Shown here: one piece after another, positions 1-8,406 of the stretch
How the letters are laid out: every line of letters starts with the position of its first letter
How positions within the stretch are numbered: position 1 is the stretch's first letter
Origin: Streptomyces sp. F001
Lineage (GTDB): Bacteria > Actinomycetota > Actinomycetes > Streptomycetales > Streptomycetaceae
Direction: 5' to 3'
DNA: 64,000 nucleotides
NCBI RefSeq assembly: GCF_004187715.1
Contig: NZ_QZWF01000016.1
Coordinates: forward strand, 62,001-126,000
Translations under genes and position numbers: made by a program
Notes under the pieces: model-generated
What the model was told of the DNA's origin: nothing
Database searches by the model: none
Seen by the model: only the letters and a program-made list of their open reading frames with translations

Positions 1-1
1 C

Positions 2-946
2 CCCGGCCCCGACCTGCCGCGGATCGTGCCACGCCGGCACATCGGCCGCTGGGCGACCGCTGCCGCCGCGCTGCTCGTCTTCGCGATGGTGCTCAACTCC
101 GTCGTCCGCAACAACGCCTTCCAATGGAACGTGGTGGGCCGGTACTTCACCACCGCCGCCGTGCTCGACGGACTGCTGCTGACCCTGTGGCTGACCGGTG
201 TGGTGATGGCGCTCGGGTTCCTGCTCGGCACCGTACTGGCGGTGATGCGGCTGTCCGCCAACCCGGTGCTGCGCACGCTGAGTTGGGGTTACGTGTGGAT
301 CTTCCGGTCCACGCCGCTGCTGGTGCAGCTGCTGTTCTGGTTCAACATCGGCGCCCTGTACCCGACGCTCGGCCTCGGCATCCCGTTCGGCCCGCAGTTC
401 GTCACCGTCAAGACGGTCAACCTGCTGGGCCCCACCCTCACCGCCGTCATCGGCCTGACCCTGCACGAGACCGCCTACGCCGCCGAAGTGGTACGCGGCG
501 GCATCCTCTCGGTGGACTCCGGACAGACCGAGGCCGCCCAGGCGCTCGGGCTGAGCAGGCGCCGCACCCTGCGCCGGATCGTCATTCCCCAGGCGATGCG
601 CTCCATCGTGCCGACCGCCGGGAACATGCTGATCGGCACCCTCAAGGGCACGAGCATCGTCAGCGTGCTGGCCGTGCACGACCTGCTGTACTCGGTTCAG
701 CTGATCTACAACCAGACCTACCAGGTCATCCCCCTGCTGATGGTCGCCACCCTCTGGTACATCGCGGTCACCAGCGTGCTCAGCGCGGGCCAGTACTACA
801 TCGAGCGGTACTACGCGAGGGGCAACTCCCGTGCGCTACCGCCTACTCCACTGCAGCGGCTGCGCGGTCGCCTGGGCGTCCTGCGCACCCGGTTGAGCGC
901 GGCGACGGCCGCCGACGCCCGCCCGGCGATCGACTGTGACCGGTGA
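2..946 (+). CDS. Amino-acid ABC transporter permease, 5' partial
   Basis: Inner-membrane subunit of a polar amino-acid importer of the HisM/GlnP type. The protein has several hydrophobic segments and a clear permease-ATPase coupling loop (EAAQALGLSRRRTLRRIVIP) at about residues 170-190 counted from the GTG at 26. The reading frame stays open to the left edge, and the residues before that GTG (PRIVPRRHIGRW) look like ordinary N-terminal coding sequence, so the gene probably begins outside the window. The hydrophilic C-terminal tail is rich in Arg and Ala. The partner ATPase and binding protein are not visible. Family confidence is high; the ligand cannot be read from the sequence. Confidence 0.9.
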   Translation, partial: PGPDLPRIVPRRHIGRWATAAAALLVFAMVLNSVVRNNAFQWNVVGRYFTTAAVLDGLLLTLWLTGVVMALGFLLGTVLAVMRLSANPVLRTLSWGYVWIFRSTPLLVQLLFWFNIGALYPTLGLGIPFGPQFVTVKTVNLLGPTLTAVIGLTLHETAYAAEVVRGGILSVDSGQTEAAQALGLSRRRTLRRIVIPQAMRSIVPTAGNMLIGTLKGTSIVSVLAVHDLLYSVQLIYNQTYQVIPLLMVATLWYIAVTSVLSAGQYYIERYYARGNSRALPPTPLQRLRGRLGVLRTRLSAATAADARPAIDCDR

Positions 947-1142
947 GCGGCACGCTCCTCGGCGCCCCACCAGCAGCCGGGCCGCCGTCGCCTTCGCCCG
1001 CCCCGCACCAACGCCCCCGCCTTCCGCCAGAACGACGCGGTGGCCCACACGCTTCTGCGCGCCCTGAGCGCCGCCCGTGCCGAGACGGCGACGCCTCCGG
1101 AGGACGGCAAACCCCTCAGGGCGTGAGCCCTTCCCCACTTTT
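947..1142. other. Intergenic stretch with a possible gene scrap
   Basis: No gene with convincing start and length is visible. The permease frame, read past its stop, continues as a protein-like tail (about AFRQNDAVAHTLLRALSAAR, then a stop near 1126). This may be the end of a decayed gene, but it has no start codon or recognisable domain. The reverse-strand open frames here are Arg-rich and look like GC shadows. Confidence 0.3.
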
Positions 1143-1162
1143 CCTATCGAATTACTAGGAAA
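1143..1162 (+). promoter_or_regulatory. Operator-like motif CCTATC-N7-TAGGAAA, copy 1
   Basis: The sequence CCTATC, seven bases, then TAGGAAA lies 40 bases before the first leader peptide; the outer part forms the inverted repeat TTTCCTA/TAGGAAA. The same half-sites with the same spacing occur at 8411-8430 before another sulfur leader peptide. A TTGAC that could act as a -35 element follows at 1166. The Rrf2 regulator encoded at 7856 is the natural candidate to bind it, but that is inference. Confidence 0.55.
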
Positions 1163-1202
1163 GTCTTGACGGTGTTCAGCGAGGATGCGCAGGATGATGC
1201 AC

Positions 1203-1286
1203 ATGTCCCGTACGCAGCAACGACTCGTTCGTCGTCGGCATGTCGACTTTGGTCACGTCGTCAGTGCCGCCTGCTGTCGCGTGTAG
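1203..1286 (+). CDS. Cysteine leader peptide 1 (27 aa)
   Basis: A 27-codon ATG-to-TAG frame whose C-terminal half reads RRRHVDFGHVVSAACC, with two adjacent Cys codons three residues before the end. This RRHxD...SAxC pattern is that of the small actinobacterial leader peptides found ahead of sulfur-assimilation genes; two more occur in this window. Ribosome stalling on the Cys codons when Cys-tRNA is scarce would be the expected mechanism. The next gene starts 110 bases downstream, behind a stem-loop at 1339. Too short for most gene callers. Pattern seen directly; attenuation role inferred. Confidence 0.75.
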   Translation: MSRTQQRLVRRRHVDFGHVVSAACCRV

Positions 1287-1338
1287 GGCACGCGGCTCAC
1301 CTATTCGCCCGTGCTGCCCCGCCCTTCTCTCCCAGGCG

Positions 1339-1367
1339 ATCAGGCGAATTCACCTACTGCGCCTGAT
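1339..1367 (+). promoter_or_regulatory. Stem-loop after leader peptide 1
   Basis: Perfect 8-bp inverted repeat ATCAGGCG/CGCCTGAT with a 13-base loop, lying between the leader peptide stop and the winged-helix gene start (1397). There is no T-run, so it is more likely an RNA switch arm or ribosome-access element than a plain terminator. Confidence 0.4.
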
Positions 1368-1396
1368 GGCCCGACACACTTCTGAGGGACATCCCC

Positions 1397-1966
1397 ATGA
1401 CCACCGCACTTCCGGCCCAGGCCACTCCGCACGATCCGCCGCTCCCCGACCTGCGCCGTCTTCGCCTGGTGGGCGATACCGCGCAGAGCGGTGCCGAGGG
1501 ACACACGTCCGCGCCGCTCGTCGGCTATCTCGTGCTCGTCCCCGAGGGCACCGATCCCGCCGAACTCTTCGTCAAGGACAGGCCGCGGCCTGAGATCCGA
1601 CCCGTCGTCTCCACGGAATCGGCCCATGCCCGGCAAGCGGGCGACGACGTCGTCCGCATCGATCCCGCGCGGCATGTCGCCGAGGTGGACGGACACGAAC
1701 TCGACCTCACCTACCTGGAGTTCGAGCTGCTGGCGCATCTCGTTCTGCATCCCCACCAAGTACATTCGCGCGATCGGCTGGTGGCCGCCGTCTGGGGCTA
1801 CGACCACATCGGCGACGGCCGCACCGTGGATGTCCACATCGCCCGCCTGCGCCGCAAGCTGGGTGAGGCCCACCGGCACCGGATCGTCACCGTTCGGCGC
1901 GTGGGCTACAAGTACGTGTCCGACCAGCAGGAGAGCCCCAACGCCGCGCTCTGCGCCCGACCTTGA
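1397..1966 (+). CDS. Winged-helix (OmpR/PhoB-type) regulator without receiver domain
   Basis: The 189-residue protein ends in a Trans_reg_C winged helix (about residues 95-180): DLTYLEFELLAHLVLHP, SRDRLVAAVWGY, the recognition-helix segment RTVDVHIARLRRKLG and the wing VRRVGYKYV. The N-terminal half does not show the Asp pocket of a response-regulator receiver, so it is an orphan DNA-binding protein rather than a classic two-component partner. It sits between cysteine leader 1 and the SfnB-like gene (14 bases apart) and is probably cotranscribed, suggesting local control of sulfur scavenging. Target sites unknown. Confidence 0.8.
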   Translation: MTTALPAQATPHDPPLPDLRRLRLVGDTAQSGAEGHTSAPLVGYLVLVPEGTDPAELFVKDRPRPEIRPVVSTESAHARQAGDDVVRIDPARHVAEVDGHELDLTYLEFELLAHLVLHPHQVHSRDRLVAAVWGYDHIGDGRTVDVHIARLRRKLGEAHRHRIVTVRRVGYKYVSDQQESPNAALCARP

Positions 1967-1979
1967 GGAGACCACTTCC

Positions 1980-3209
1980 ATGGGCCTTGCCTCCGCGCCG
2001 TTCCGCCCCGCCTCGCCGTCCGACCGGACCGGGCCCGGCGATGCGCACTGGCTGCGCGTGGCCCGCGAGGCGGCGGACGACCTGGCCACGGACGCGGTGG
2101 CCAGGGAGCAGGCGGGCAAGGCCCCGATCGACGAGGTGTCCCGGCTGCGCGAGGCGGGACTGCTGTCGCTCCTGCCGCCGGCCGAGTCCGGAGGAGGCGG
2201 CGCGGACTGGCCCACGGCCTACGCCGTCGTCCGGGAGATCGCCGCGGCCGACGGCGCGATCGGGCAACTGCTCGGCTGTCACTACTTCCTGTCGTGGAGC
2301 GCCCGGTTCTTCGCCGAGCCCGCTCTCGCCACGCAGATAGAGGAGCAGTCCGCGGCTGAGGAGTGGTGTTGGGGTGGCGGTTTCGCCCGTCAGGAGCCTC
2401 CTCTGATGCTGGCCAGGGCCTCCCGTGGCCTGGTGCTCGATGGTCGGCAGAGCTACACCACCGGGGTCCTGGTCGCCGATCGCCTCGCCGTGCGCGCCGT
2501 ACGGCGGGACACGGGTGAACCACTCGCCGTCGTGGTGGATCCCACCCGTCGCGGCGTTCGGATCGACGCCGACGCCGACACCTTCGGCCAGCGGCTCGCC
2601 GCCGGCGGCAGCGTGGAGTTCGACGACGTACCGGTCGCCGCCGACGACGTACTCGGCTCCCTGTCCGCGGACGAGGACTTCCTGTCGCCCCGGGCCGCCC
2701 TGGCGTCGCCGGTCGGGCACCTCGTCTCCGTCCAGCTCCTTCTTGGCATGGCCGAGGGAGTGCTCGCCGAAGCCCGCGAGTACAGCAGGACGGGCCACGC
2801 ACCCTGGCACCCCGCCTGGCCGGTCGGCACTCCCCACGACCCACAGGTGCTGACCGCCTACGGAGAACTCACCGTCCTCACCCGCTCCGCGTCCGCACTC
2901 GCCGATCAAGCGATGGAATCCGTGCAGGGCGCGCTGGCACTCGGCGAGGACCTCACCTATGACGAATACGCGGACATCTCCGCCCTCGTGACCATGGCCG
3001 AAGCCGCCGCCTCCAGAGCTGCGCAGGAGTCCACCACCCGCGCCCTCGACATCATCGGCGCCCGCTCCACCTCCTCGCGGCTGGGCCTCGACCGCTTCTG
3101 GCGCAATGCCCGAACCCACACCCTGTACGAGCCCGCCGCCCACCGGCTCCGCGACGTCGGGGACTACTTCCTCAACGGCGCCCACCCTCCGTTCGTCCTG
3201 CCCGCCTGA
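1980..3209 (+). CDS. SfnB/DszC-type flavin-dependent monooxygenase (acyl-CoA dehydrogenase fold)
   Basis: A 409-residue acyl-CoA-dehydrogenase-fold protein of the group that includes SfnB and DszC, which oxidise organosulfur compounds with reduced flavin. N-terminal helical domain (VSRLREAGLLSLLPPAESGG), central beta domain (WCWGGGFARQEP, then SYTTGVLVADRLAVRAV), and a C-terminal helical bundle ending LYEPAAHRLRDVGDYFLNG. Start chosen at 1980 because GAGGAG lies just upstream; the open frame extends further 5' but overlaps the previous gene. Location in a sulfonate-uptake island behind a cysteine leader supports sulfur scavenging; the exact substrate is unknown. Confidence 0.8.
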   Translation: MGLASAPFRPASPSDRTGPGDAHWLRVAREAADDLATDAVAREQAGKAPIDEVSRLREAGLLSLLPPAESGGGGADWPTAYAVVREIAAADGAIGQLLGCHYFLSWSARFFAEPALATQIEEQSAAEEWCWGGGFARQEPPLMLARASRGLVLDGRQSYTTGVLVADRLAVRAVRRDTGEPLAVVVDPTRRGVRIDADADTFGQRLAAGGSVEFDDVPVAADDVLGSLSADEDFLSPRAALASPVGHLVSVQLLLGMAEGVLAEAREYSRTGHAPWHPAWPVGTPHDPQVLTAYGELTVLTRSASALADQAMESVQGALALGEDLTYDEYADISALVTMAEAAASRAAQESTTRALDIIGARSTSSRLGLDRFWRNARTHTLYEPAAHRLRDVGDYFLNGAHPPFVLPA

Positions 3210-3468
3210 CCCTGCCCTACCAGGGGCTTCACGTCTGGCTCCACTCGGGTGCGCCCTGTCCCGCCTGCCGCACACTCACCACGCGGCCTACGCCGAGAAA
3301 CCTGAACTGCGCTGAGGCCGGGGCCGGCACAAACGGCAGTCACCACGCCACCGCCCCTCCAGAGAATTGTGAACGCCGCACTTCACTCGCATGTCGGACC
3401 GTTGAGAATATGAGACGCATACGCAAGCGACATTGACCTGGCTGGATTTCGCTGCAACTCTCTTGGCT
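3210..3468. other. Intergenic region before leader peptide 2
   Basis: No gene supported. The second half (from about 3360) is noticeably less GC-rich and holds TTGACC at 3434, a possible -35 element ahead of leader peptide 2. The CCTATC-N7-TAGGAAA motif of the other two sulfur units is absent here. Confidence 0.4.
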
Positions 3469-3561
3469 GTGAGCAAGTCCGAGACCCTCGCCGCGCGCCT
3501 GCACGTCGATCTGCGACGGCAGGCCAGCGCCATCTGTGCCGTCGGTCGCCGCACCCGCTGA
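3469..3561 (+). CDS. Cysteine leader peptide 2 (30 aa)
   Basis: A 30-codon GTG-to-TGA frame containing RLHVDLRRQASAICAVG. The HVDLRRQASAIC core is a recognisable actinobacterial sulfur leader-peptide pattern, with a single Cys near the C-terminus. It lies 160 bases before the lipoprotein gene at 3721 and just before a terminator-like hairpin at 3593, consistent with Cys-tRNA-controlled attenuation of the first SsuABC operon. Pattern seen; mechanism inferred. Confidence 0.75.
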   Translation: MSKSETLAARLHVDLRRQASAICAVGRRTR

Positions 3562-3592
3562 CAGGCACCGCGTCCCTTCGCTCCATTTCACA

Positions 3593-3620
3593 GTCGGCTT
3601 ATGCGTCAAGCCGCTGTTTT
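3593..3620 (+). terminator. Attenuator-like hairpin with T-run
   Basis: CGGCTT (3595-3600), a seven-base loop and AAGCCG (3608-3613), extendable by an outer AG/CT pair with a bulge, followed by TTTT at 3617-3620. It lies 31 bases after the stop of leader peptide 2 and 100 bases before the gene, the expected place for a transcription attenuator. Confidence 0.5.
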
Positions 3621-3720
3621 CGCGGACGTCGAGCTCCTTGTAGCCATTTTCGCTGAGGTCTCTTTTCCGCCGTTCGACGTCTGCCATTTCCTTGACCAGT
3701 TTCCTGAACAGGACCCTTCC

Positions 3721-4791
3721 ATGGCCACGAAGGCATCGACCCGACGTCAGTTCCTCACTCTGCTCGGTCTCTCGACGGTGGCCGTGAGCTGCGGCACGGC
3801 CGCGACCGGAGCCACGTCCGGCAAGGGCCGGACCAGGACGCTCCGGTACCAGGGCTGGGCGGGCCAGGTCACCCTGCCGGAGCTGGCCGAGGACCTCGGC
3901 TATCTGGAGGACGTGAAGCTGAGGTGGGTCGGCAACACGATCAGCGGCCCGCAGGACATACAGTCCGCGGCCACGGGCCAGATCGACTTCGGCGGCGCGT
4001 TCAACGGCGCGGTCGTCAAACTGGCCGCGAACAAGGCCCCCATCAAGGCGGTCATCAGCTACTACGGCGCCGACAAGTACGCCTACAACGGCTTCTACGT
4101 CCTCGAGGACAGCCCGATCCGCTCGGCCAGGGACCTGATCGGCAAGAAGGTCGGAATGAACACCCTCGGAGCCCACTCCGAGGCCATGCTCGACATCTAT
4201 CTGCAGCGAGGCGGTCTGTCCCCGGCGGACATCGACAAGGTCGAGCCCCTCGTGGTGCCTCCGGTCAACACCGAGCAGACGCTGCGTCAGAAGCAGATCG
4301 ACGTGGCCGTGCTCGGCGGCGTTCTGCGTGACAAAGCCCTGGCAGCCGGGGGCATCCGCCCGCTGTTCACGGATCACCAACTGCTGGGCTCATTCAGCGC
4401 CGGCACCTACGTGATGACGGACCGCTTCCTGAAGCAGAACCCCGACACGGCCCGGATCTTCGTCACCGCCGTCGGAAGAGCCATCGAGTGGTCCCGTTCC
4501 ACGCCGCATGAAGAAGTCATCGCCCGGATGACGGACATCGTGAAGAAGCGCGGTCGCAACGAGGACGCCGCACCGCTGAAGTACTGGCGGTCCTACGGCG
4601 TCGCCGGGACGGCAGGCCGGATCACCGGCAAGGAACTCCAGCTGTGGATCGACTGGTTGGCCGACCGCGGCGACATCCAGAAGGGCCAGGTCACGCTGTC
4701 GGACCTCTACACCAATGAATTCAACGCCGCGGGCGAAAGCGGCGCATCGACTCCCTCAGCGACCTCCTCCTCTTCGACGAGCGGGGGCTGA
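3721..4791 (+). CDS. Sulfonate/taurine-type ABC substrate-binding lipoprotein (SsuA-like)
   Basis: The 356-residue extracellular binding protein begins with a twin-arginine-like signal (STRRQFLTLLG) running into a lipobox ending AVSC, so it is probably exported folded and lipid-anchored. The NMT1/SsuA fold follows: RYQGWAGQVTLPELAEDLGY, then the ligand-loop pattern GPQDIQSAATGQIDFGGAFNG. The C-terminus is a low-complexity Ser/Thr tail. Start set at 3721 after AGGACC; the open frame runs further 5' through the leader region without coding character. Followed five bases later by its ATPase. Substrate inferred as an organosulfonate from context. Confidence 0.85.
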   Translation: MATKASTRRQFLTLLGLSTVAVSCGTAATGATSGKGRTRTLRYQGWAGQVTLPELAEDLGYLEDVKLRWVGNTISGPQDIQSAATGQIDFGGAFNGAVVKLAANKAPIKAVISYYGADKYAYNGFYVLEDSPIRSARDLIGKKVGMNTLGAHSEAMLDIYLQRGGLSPADIDKVEPLVVPPVNTEQTLRQKQIDVAVLGGVLRDKALAAGGIRPLFTDHQLLGSFSAGTYVMTDRFLKQNPDTARIFVTAVGRAIEWSRSTPHEEVIARMTDIVKKRGRNEDAAPLKYWRSYGVAGTAGRITGKELQLWIDWLADRGDIQKGQVTLSDLYTNEFNAAGESGASTPSATSSSSTSGG

Positions 4792-4795
4792 TCCC

Positions 4796-5632
4796 ATGCC
4801 GGAATCCACCACACCCAAGATCCTCTTCGAGGACGTACGGAAGGAATTCACCGTCAAAGACCGCACGGACACTCGGCAGACCACCCGTTTCACCGCCCTC
4901 GACGGCATCGATCTGGAGATAGCGGCCGGCGAGTTCGTCGTCCTGGTCGGTCCCAGCGGCTGCGGAAAGTCGACGCTCCTGGATCTGCTCGGCGGCCTCG
5001 CCCGACCCACCGGCGGACGGATCCTGCTGGACGGCGAACCCGTCACCGGCCCAGGCCTGGACCGGGGCATCGTGTTCCAGCAGTACGCGCTGCTTCCGTG
5101 GCGCACGGCGCAGGGCAATGTCGAGTTCGGCCTGGAGGCCACCGGCGTCACACGACGTCAACGGGCCGCACGCGCCCGTGAGTTCCTCGACCTGGTCGGC
5201 CTGACCGGGTTCGAGGACCGCCATCCGCATGAGCTGTCGGGCGGGATGCGGCAGCGAGTGGCAATCGCCCGCAGCCTCGCCTACGACCCCGACGTGCTCC
5301 TGATGGACGAGCCGTTCGCCGCGCTGGACGCCCAGACCCGGGAATCTCTGCAGGACGAACTGCTGCGCATCTGGCAGCGCACCGGCAAGACCGTCGTCTT
5401 CATCACGCACGGCATCGACGAGGCCGTCTACCTCGGACAGCGCGTCGCCGTCATGACGTCCAGGCCGGGCCGCATCAAGCAGATCGTGCCGGTCGCCTTC
5501 AACTCCCGTACGACGACGGACGACCTCCGCTCCAGTCCCGAGTTCGCTCGACACCGGCACCAGATCTGGTCGCTGCTGCACGACGAGGTGGCCAGGGCCC
5601 AGCAGTTGGAGAAGGAGGAGGCTTCCGTATGA
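4796..5632 (+). CDS. Sulfonate-type ABC transporter ATP-binding protein (SsuB-like)
   Basis: A 278-residue cytoplasmic ATPase powering the importer. Walker A GPSGCGKST near residue 55, Q-loop IVFQQYALLPW, signature LSGGMRQRVAIARSLAYDPD, Walker B VLLMDEPFAALD and switch His in FITHGIDEA. These features match the nitrate/sulfonate/taurine subfamily. The ATG at 4796 follows the binding-protein stop by four bases; the 3' end overlaps the permease start by four bases (ATGA), indicating translational coupling. Confidence 0.9.
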   Translation: MPESTTPKILFEDVRKEFTVKDRTDTRQTTRFTALDGIDLEIAAGEFVVLVGPSGCGKSTLLDLLGGLARPTGGRILLDGEPVTGPGLDRGIVFQQYALLPWRTAQGNVEFGLEATGVTRRQRAARAREFLDLVGLTGFEDRHPHELSGGMRQRVAIARSLAYDPDVLLMDEPFAALDAQTRESLQDELLRIWQRTGKTVVFITHGIDEAVYLGQRVAVMTSRPGRIKQIVPVAFNSRTTTDDLRSSPEFARHRHQIWSLLHDEVARAQQLEKEEASV

Positions 5633-6567
5633 GCCCCACAACCGGCACGGCCACCGACAAGAGCACGGTGCCGGGCTCAAAGAGCGCCGCCGAGCCCGTG
5701 CCGGCCCTCTCCCCTGCTCCATCCGCCGGGTCCGCGACACGTGGAGCAGCAAAGCCGGACGTGCGCCGAGCCCCATCCTTTCCAGCCCGGATCCGCCAAC
5801 TTCCGTACCTGCTGCTGAACGCGGCGACCAAGTCCGCCGCCATCGTCGCTCTGCTGCTGCTCTGGGAGAGCGCACCACGACTCGGCCTGGTCGACCGGAC
5901 CTTCCTGCCGCCCTTCAGCGAGGTCGCCCGCGCCTGGTGGCAGCTGGCGGCGGACGGTCAGTTCGCCGACAACGCACGTGCCAGCCTGGTGCGTTCCTTC
6001 AGCGGATTCGGTCTCGCCGTGGCCGTCGCCGTGCCGCTGGGCCTGCTGATCGGCTGGTACCGGCCGGTCGCCGACCTCCTCGGCCCGCTGCTGGAAGTGT
6101 TCCGCAACACCGCCGCTCTGGCCCTGCTGCCGGTGTTCGTGCTGCTGCTGGGCATCGGCGAGACTTCGAAGATCTCCATCGTGGTGTACGCGTGCACCTG
6201 GCCCATCCTGCTCAACACCATCAGCGCGGTCCGCAACGTCGACCCGGCCCTGCTGAAGCTGGCGAAGTCGATGGACCTGTCCGCGCCCCGGCTGTTCCAG
6301 AAGGTCATCCTTCCGGCGTCGGTGCCGGTGATGTTCACCGGCATCCGGCTGGCCGGAGCGGTGTCCATTCTGGTGCTCGTCGCCGCCGAGATGATCGGCG
6401 CCAAGGCGGGCCTCGGCTATCTGATCAACGCCTCGCAGTACAACTTCGCGATCCCGCAGATGTACGCGGGCATCATCACGATCTCCGCGATCGGCGTGGC
6501 CTTCAACCAGTTCCTGGTGGCCGTGGAGCGGCGGCTCAGCTCCTGGCGCGTACCCGCCGACGGCTGA
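5629..6567 (+). CDS. Sulfonate-type ABC transporter permease (SsuC-like)
   Basis: A 312-residue membrane subunit. A variable, Pro/Ala-rich cytoplasmic N-terminus (about 60 residues) precedes roughly six hydrophobic segments of the BPD_transp_1 fold; the coupling loop includes LLKLAKSMDLSAPRLFQKVI. It completes the first SsuABC-type set through an ATGA overlap with the ATPase gene. Downstream comes the truncated monooxygenase scrap at 6629. Confidence 0.88.
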   Translation: MSPTTGTATDKSTVPGSKSAAEPVPALSPAPSAGSATRGAAKPDVRRAPSFPARIRQLPYLLLNAATKSAAIVALLLLWESAPRLGLVDRTFLPPFSEVARAWWQLAADGQFADNARASLVRSFSGFGLAVAVAVPLGLLIGWYRPVADLLGPLLEVFRNTAALALLPVFVLLLGIGETSKISIVVYACTWPILLNTISAVRNVDPALLKLAKSMDLSAPRLFQKVILPASVPVMFTGIRLAGAVSILVLVAAEMIGAKAGLGYLINASQYNFAIPQMYAGIITISAIGVAFNQFLVAVERRLSSWRVPADG

Positions 6568-6628
6568 CCCGGCCCCGACTCGTTCACCTGTCCCCCGATC
6601 GTCTCGCTGCCCCGATCCGAGGAACCTC

Positions 6629-6832
6629 ATGACCGCGACCAGCCCCCGTCAGCTGCATCTCCACGCCTTCCTGATACCCGCCTGCTCGGCAGCTACCGCC
6701 GGCACATCGGCTGGGGGCGAGGCCGCACACCCGGCGCGCAGCGGGCCGCAGGCCCTCCCCTCGGACCGCCAGGGGCCAAGGGACCCTCCCTGCCCATCAC
6801 CTCCTGACCACCCCGCGACCGATCACCCATGA
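6629..6832 (+). pseudogene. N-terminal scrap of an NtaA/SnaA/DszA-type flavin monooxygenase
   Basis: The first 16 codons read MTATSPRQLHLHAFLI, closely resembling the N-terminus of NtaA/SnaA/DszA bacterial-luciferase-like monooxygenases (typically TSPRQLHLNAFLM). After that the frame becomes Pro/Ala-rich, resembles no enzyme and stops after 67 codons, far short of the usual 400-plus. I read it as the 5' end of a deleted organosulfur monooxygenase. Its place between SsuC and TauD, where such genes often sit, fits. The alternative, a real small protein, is less likely. Confidence 0.45.
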
Positions 6833-6862
6833 CCGGTCACCTCCCGAAAGGACACCCGCGGC

Positions 6863-7762
6863 ATGACCACCAGCACCGCCTTCGACATCCGCAGGATCGG
6901 CGGCCGTATCGGCGCCGAGATCCTCGGCGTGGATCTCTCGACCAACCTCGACCCCGCCGTCATCACCGAGATCAACTCCGCGCTCCTGGAACACAAGGCA
7001 CTCGTCTTCCGCAACCAGAACCTCGACGACGCCGGCCAGCTCCGCTTCGCCTCCCTCTTCGGCGAACTCACCACGGCGCACCCCACCGTCCCCTCCGTCG
7101 ACGGCCGGCCCAACATCCTGCCCGTCGACGGCGACGAAGGTATCCGCGCCAACCAGTGGCACACCGACGTCACCTTCGTCCGTACGCCTCCGAAGGCGTC
7201 CACGCTGCGCAGCATCGTGATCCCTCCCTACGGCGGCAACACCCTCATCGCCAACTCGGCCGCCGCGTACCGGGACCTGCCCGAGCCGCTGCGCGAGCTG
7301 GCCGACAAGCTGTGGGCGGTGCACACCAACGACTACGACTACGCCGCCCCGAAGACCGAGAAGGCGGCCGAGCACCGCAGGCGGTTCGTCTCCCGGAAGT
7401 ACCGCACCGCGCACCCGGTCGTCCGCGTCCACCCCGAGACCGGGGAGCGCGGGCTGTTCATCGGCGGCTTCGCCACGAGCATCGTCGGCCTCGGCCCCTC
7501 CGACTCCCGGGATCTGCTGCGCATCTTCCAGTCGTACGTCACCCGCCCGGAGAACATCGTGCGCGTGGCCTGGACGCCGGGCGACCTCGTCCTGTTCGAC
7601 AACCGCATCACCCAGCACTACGCCCCGGACGACTACGGCGACCTGCCGCGCCTGCTGCACCGGGTAACCGTCGCGGGTGACGTCCCCGCCGGGATCGACG
7701 GCACCCTCAGCCACGTCGTCGAGGGCGACGACGCCTCCCACTACACGCCCACCGCGGCCTGA
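6863..7762 (+). CDS. TauD/TfdA-family Fe(II)/2-oxoglutarate dioxygenase
   Basis: A 299-residue dioxygenase expected to release sulfite from taurine or another alkylsulfonate or sulfate ester, with 2-oxoglutarate and oxygen as cosubstrates. The iron triad is visible: HTD in NQWHTDVTF (about residue 95) and the distal His in NRITQHYAPDDY (about residue 250), followed by an Arg-containing HRVTVAGD segment for 2-oxoglutarate. RBS GAAAGGA precedes the ATG. Context with SsuABC genes supports sulfonate rather than herbicide cleavage; substrate not provable from sequence. Confidence 0.85.
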   Translation: MTTSTAFDIRRIGGRIGAEILGVDLSTNLDPAVITEINSALLEHKALVFRNQNLDDAGQLRFASLFGELTTAHPTVPSVDGRPNILPVDGDEGIRANQWHTDVTFVRTPPKASTLRSIVIPPYGGNTLIANSAAAYRDLPEPLRELADKLWAVHTNDYDYAAPKTEKAAEHRRRFVSRKYRTAHPVVRVHPETGERGLFIGGFATSIVGLGPSDSRDLLRIFQSYVTRPENIVRVAWTPGDLVLFDNRITQHYAPDDYGDLPRLLHRVTVAGDVPAGIDGTLSHVVEGDDASHYTPTAA

Positions 7763-7855
7763 GCCCCACGGCCGCCGGGCGGGGCACACCCGCGTCTGCC
7801 CGGCGGCCCATCCGCAGCGGACGCCGATACCGAAGCCATACGGAATAATGTGCAC

Positions 7856-8314
7856 ATGCGGATCTCAGCCAGGGCGGACTACGCGGTACGTGCCGCGCTG
7901 CAGCTTGCCGCGTCACGGGACGAAGGGCCACTGAAGGCCGAGGCCATCGCCGACGCCCAGGACATTCCGCACAAATTCCTCGAAAGCATCCTGAATGACA
8001 TGCGCCGGGGCGGTCTCGTGCTCAGCCAGCGCGGCGGCAACGGCGGCTACCGGCTGGCCAGGCCCGCCGAGTCCATCAGCATCGCCGACGTCATCCGCAT
8101 CGTGGACGGACCTCTGGTCTCGGTGCGCGGGGTTCGCCCGCCGGACCTGTCCTACACCGGCCCCGCCGAGTCACTGCTCCCCCTGTGGATCGCGCTGCGG
8201 TCCAACGTGCGCGAGATCCTGGAGGGCGTGTCGCTCGCCGATGTCGCATCGGCCCAACTACCCAGCGACGTAGCCGCACTGACCGACGCCCCGAAAGCCT
8301 GGGTAAATCCCTGA
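7856..8314 (+). CDS. Rrf2-family transcriptional regulator
   Basis: The 152-residue protein opens with the family-typical MRISARADYAVRAALQLA, followed by a winged helix (IPHKFLESILNDMRRGGLVLSQRGGNGGYRLARP). It contains no cysteine, so it is not an Fe-S sensor of the IscR/NsrR type; it resembles the CymR-like, sulfur-related branch. A GTG at 7850 is an alternative start giving two extra residues. Placed between the two sulfonate importers, it is the obvious candidate regulator for the two CCTATC-N7-TAGGAAA sites. Confidence 0.85.
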   Translation: MRISARADYAVRAALQLAASRDEGPLKAEAIADAQDIPHKFLESILNDMRRGGLVLSQRGGNGGYRLARPAESISIADVIRIVDGPLVSVRGVRPPDLSYTGPAESLLPLWIALRSNVREILEGVSLADVASAQLPSDVAALTDAPKAWVNP

Positions 8315-8406
8315 CGCGCTGGGCCATCAACCGAGTATCCCAAAAAGCGAGATAGCGACGTCCACCATATGAACGCCCTCTTGGGGTGGACACCACCTTC
8401 TGCCAC

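Noticed and set aside
943..1158. 71-codon frame after the ABC permease
   Set aside because: Pro/Arg-rich translation, overlaps the permease stop, no RBS or homology.
1887..3275. 462-codon reverse-strand frame opposite the SfnB-like gene
   Set aside because: Composition typical of an antisense shadow; the plus strand has recognisable motifs and an RBS.
3601..3720. 40-codon N-terminal extension of the SsuA-like protein
   Set aside because: It runs through the attenuator region, lacks an RBS and would bury the Tat/lipoprotein signal.
6863..7680. Alternative-frame ORF (6829-7680) overlapping TauD
   Set aside because: Arg/His/Pro-rich shadow; the TauD frame has the iron-binding motifs and an RBS.
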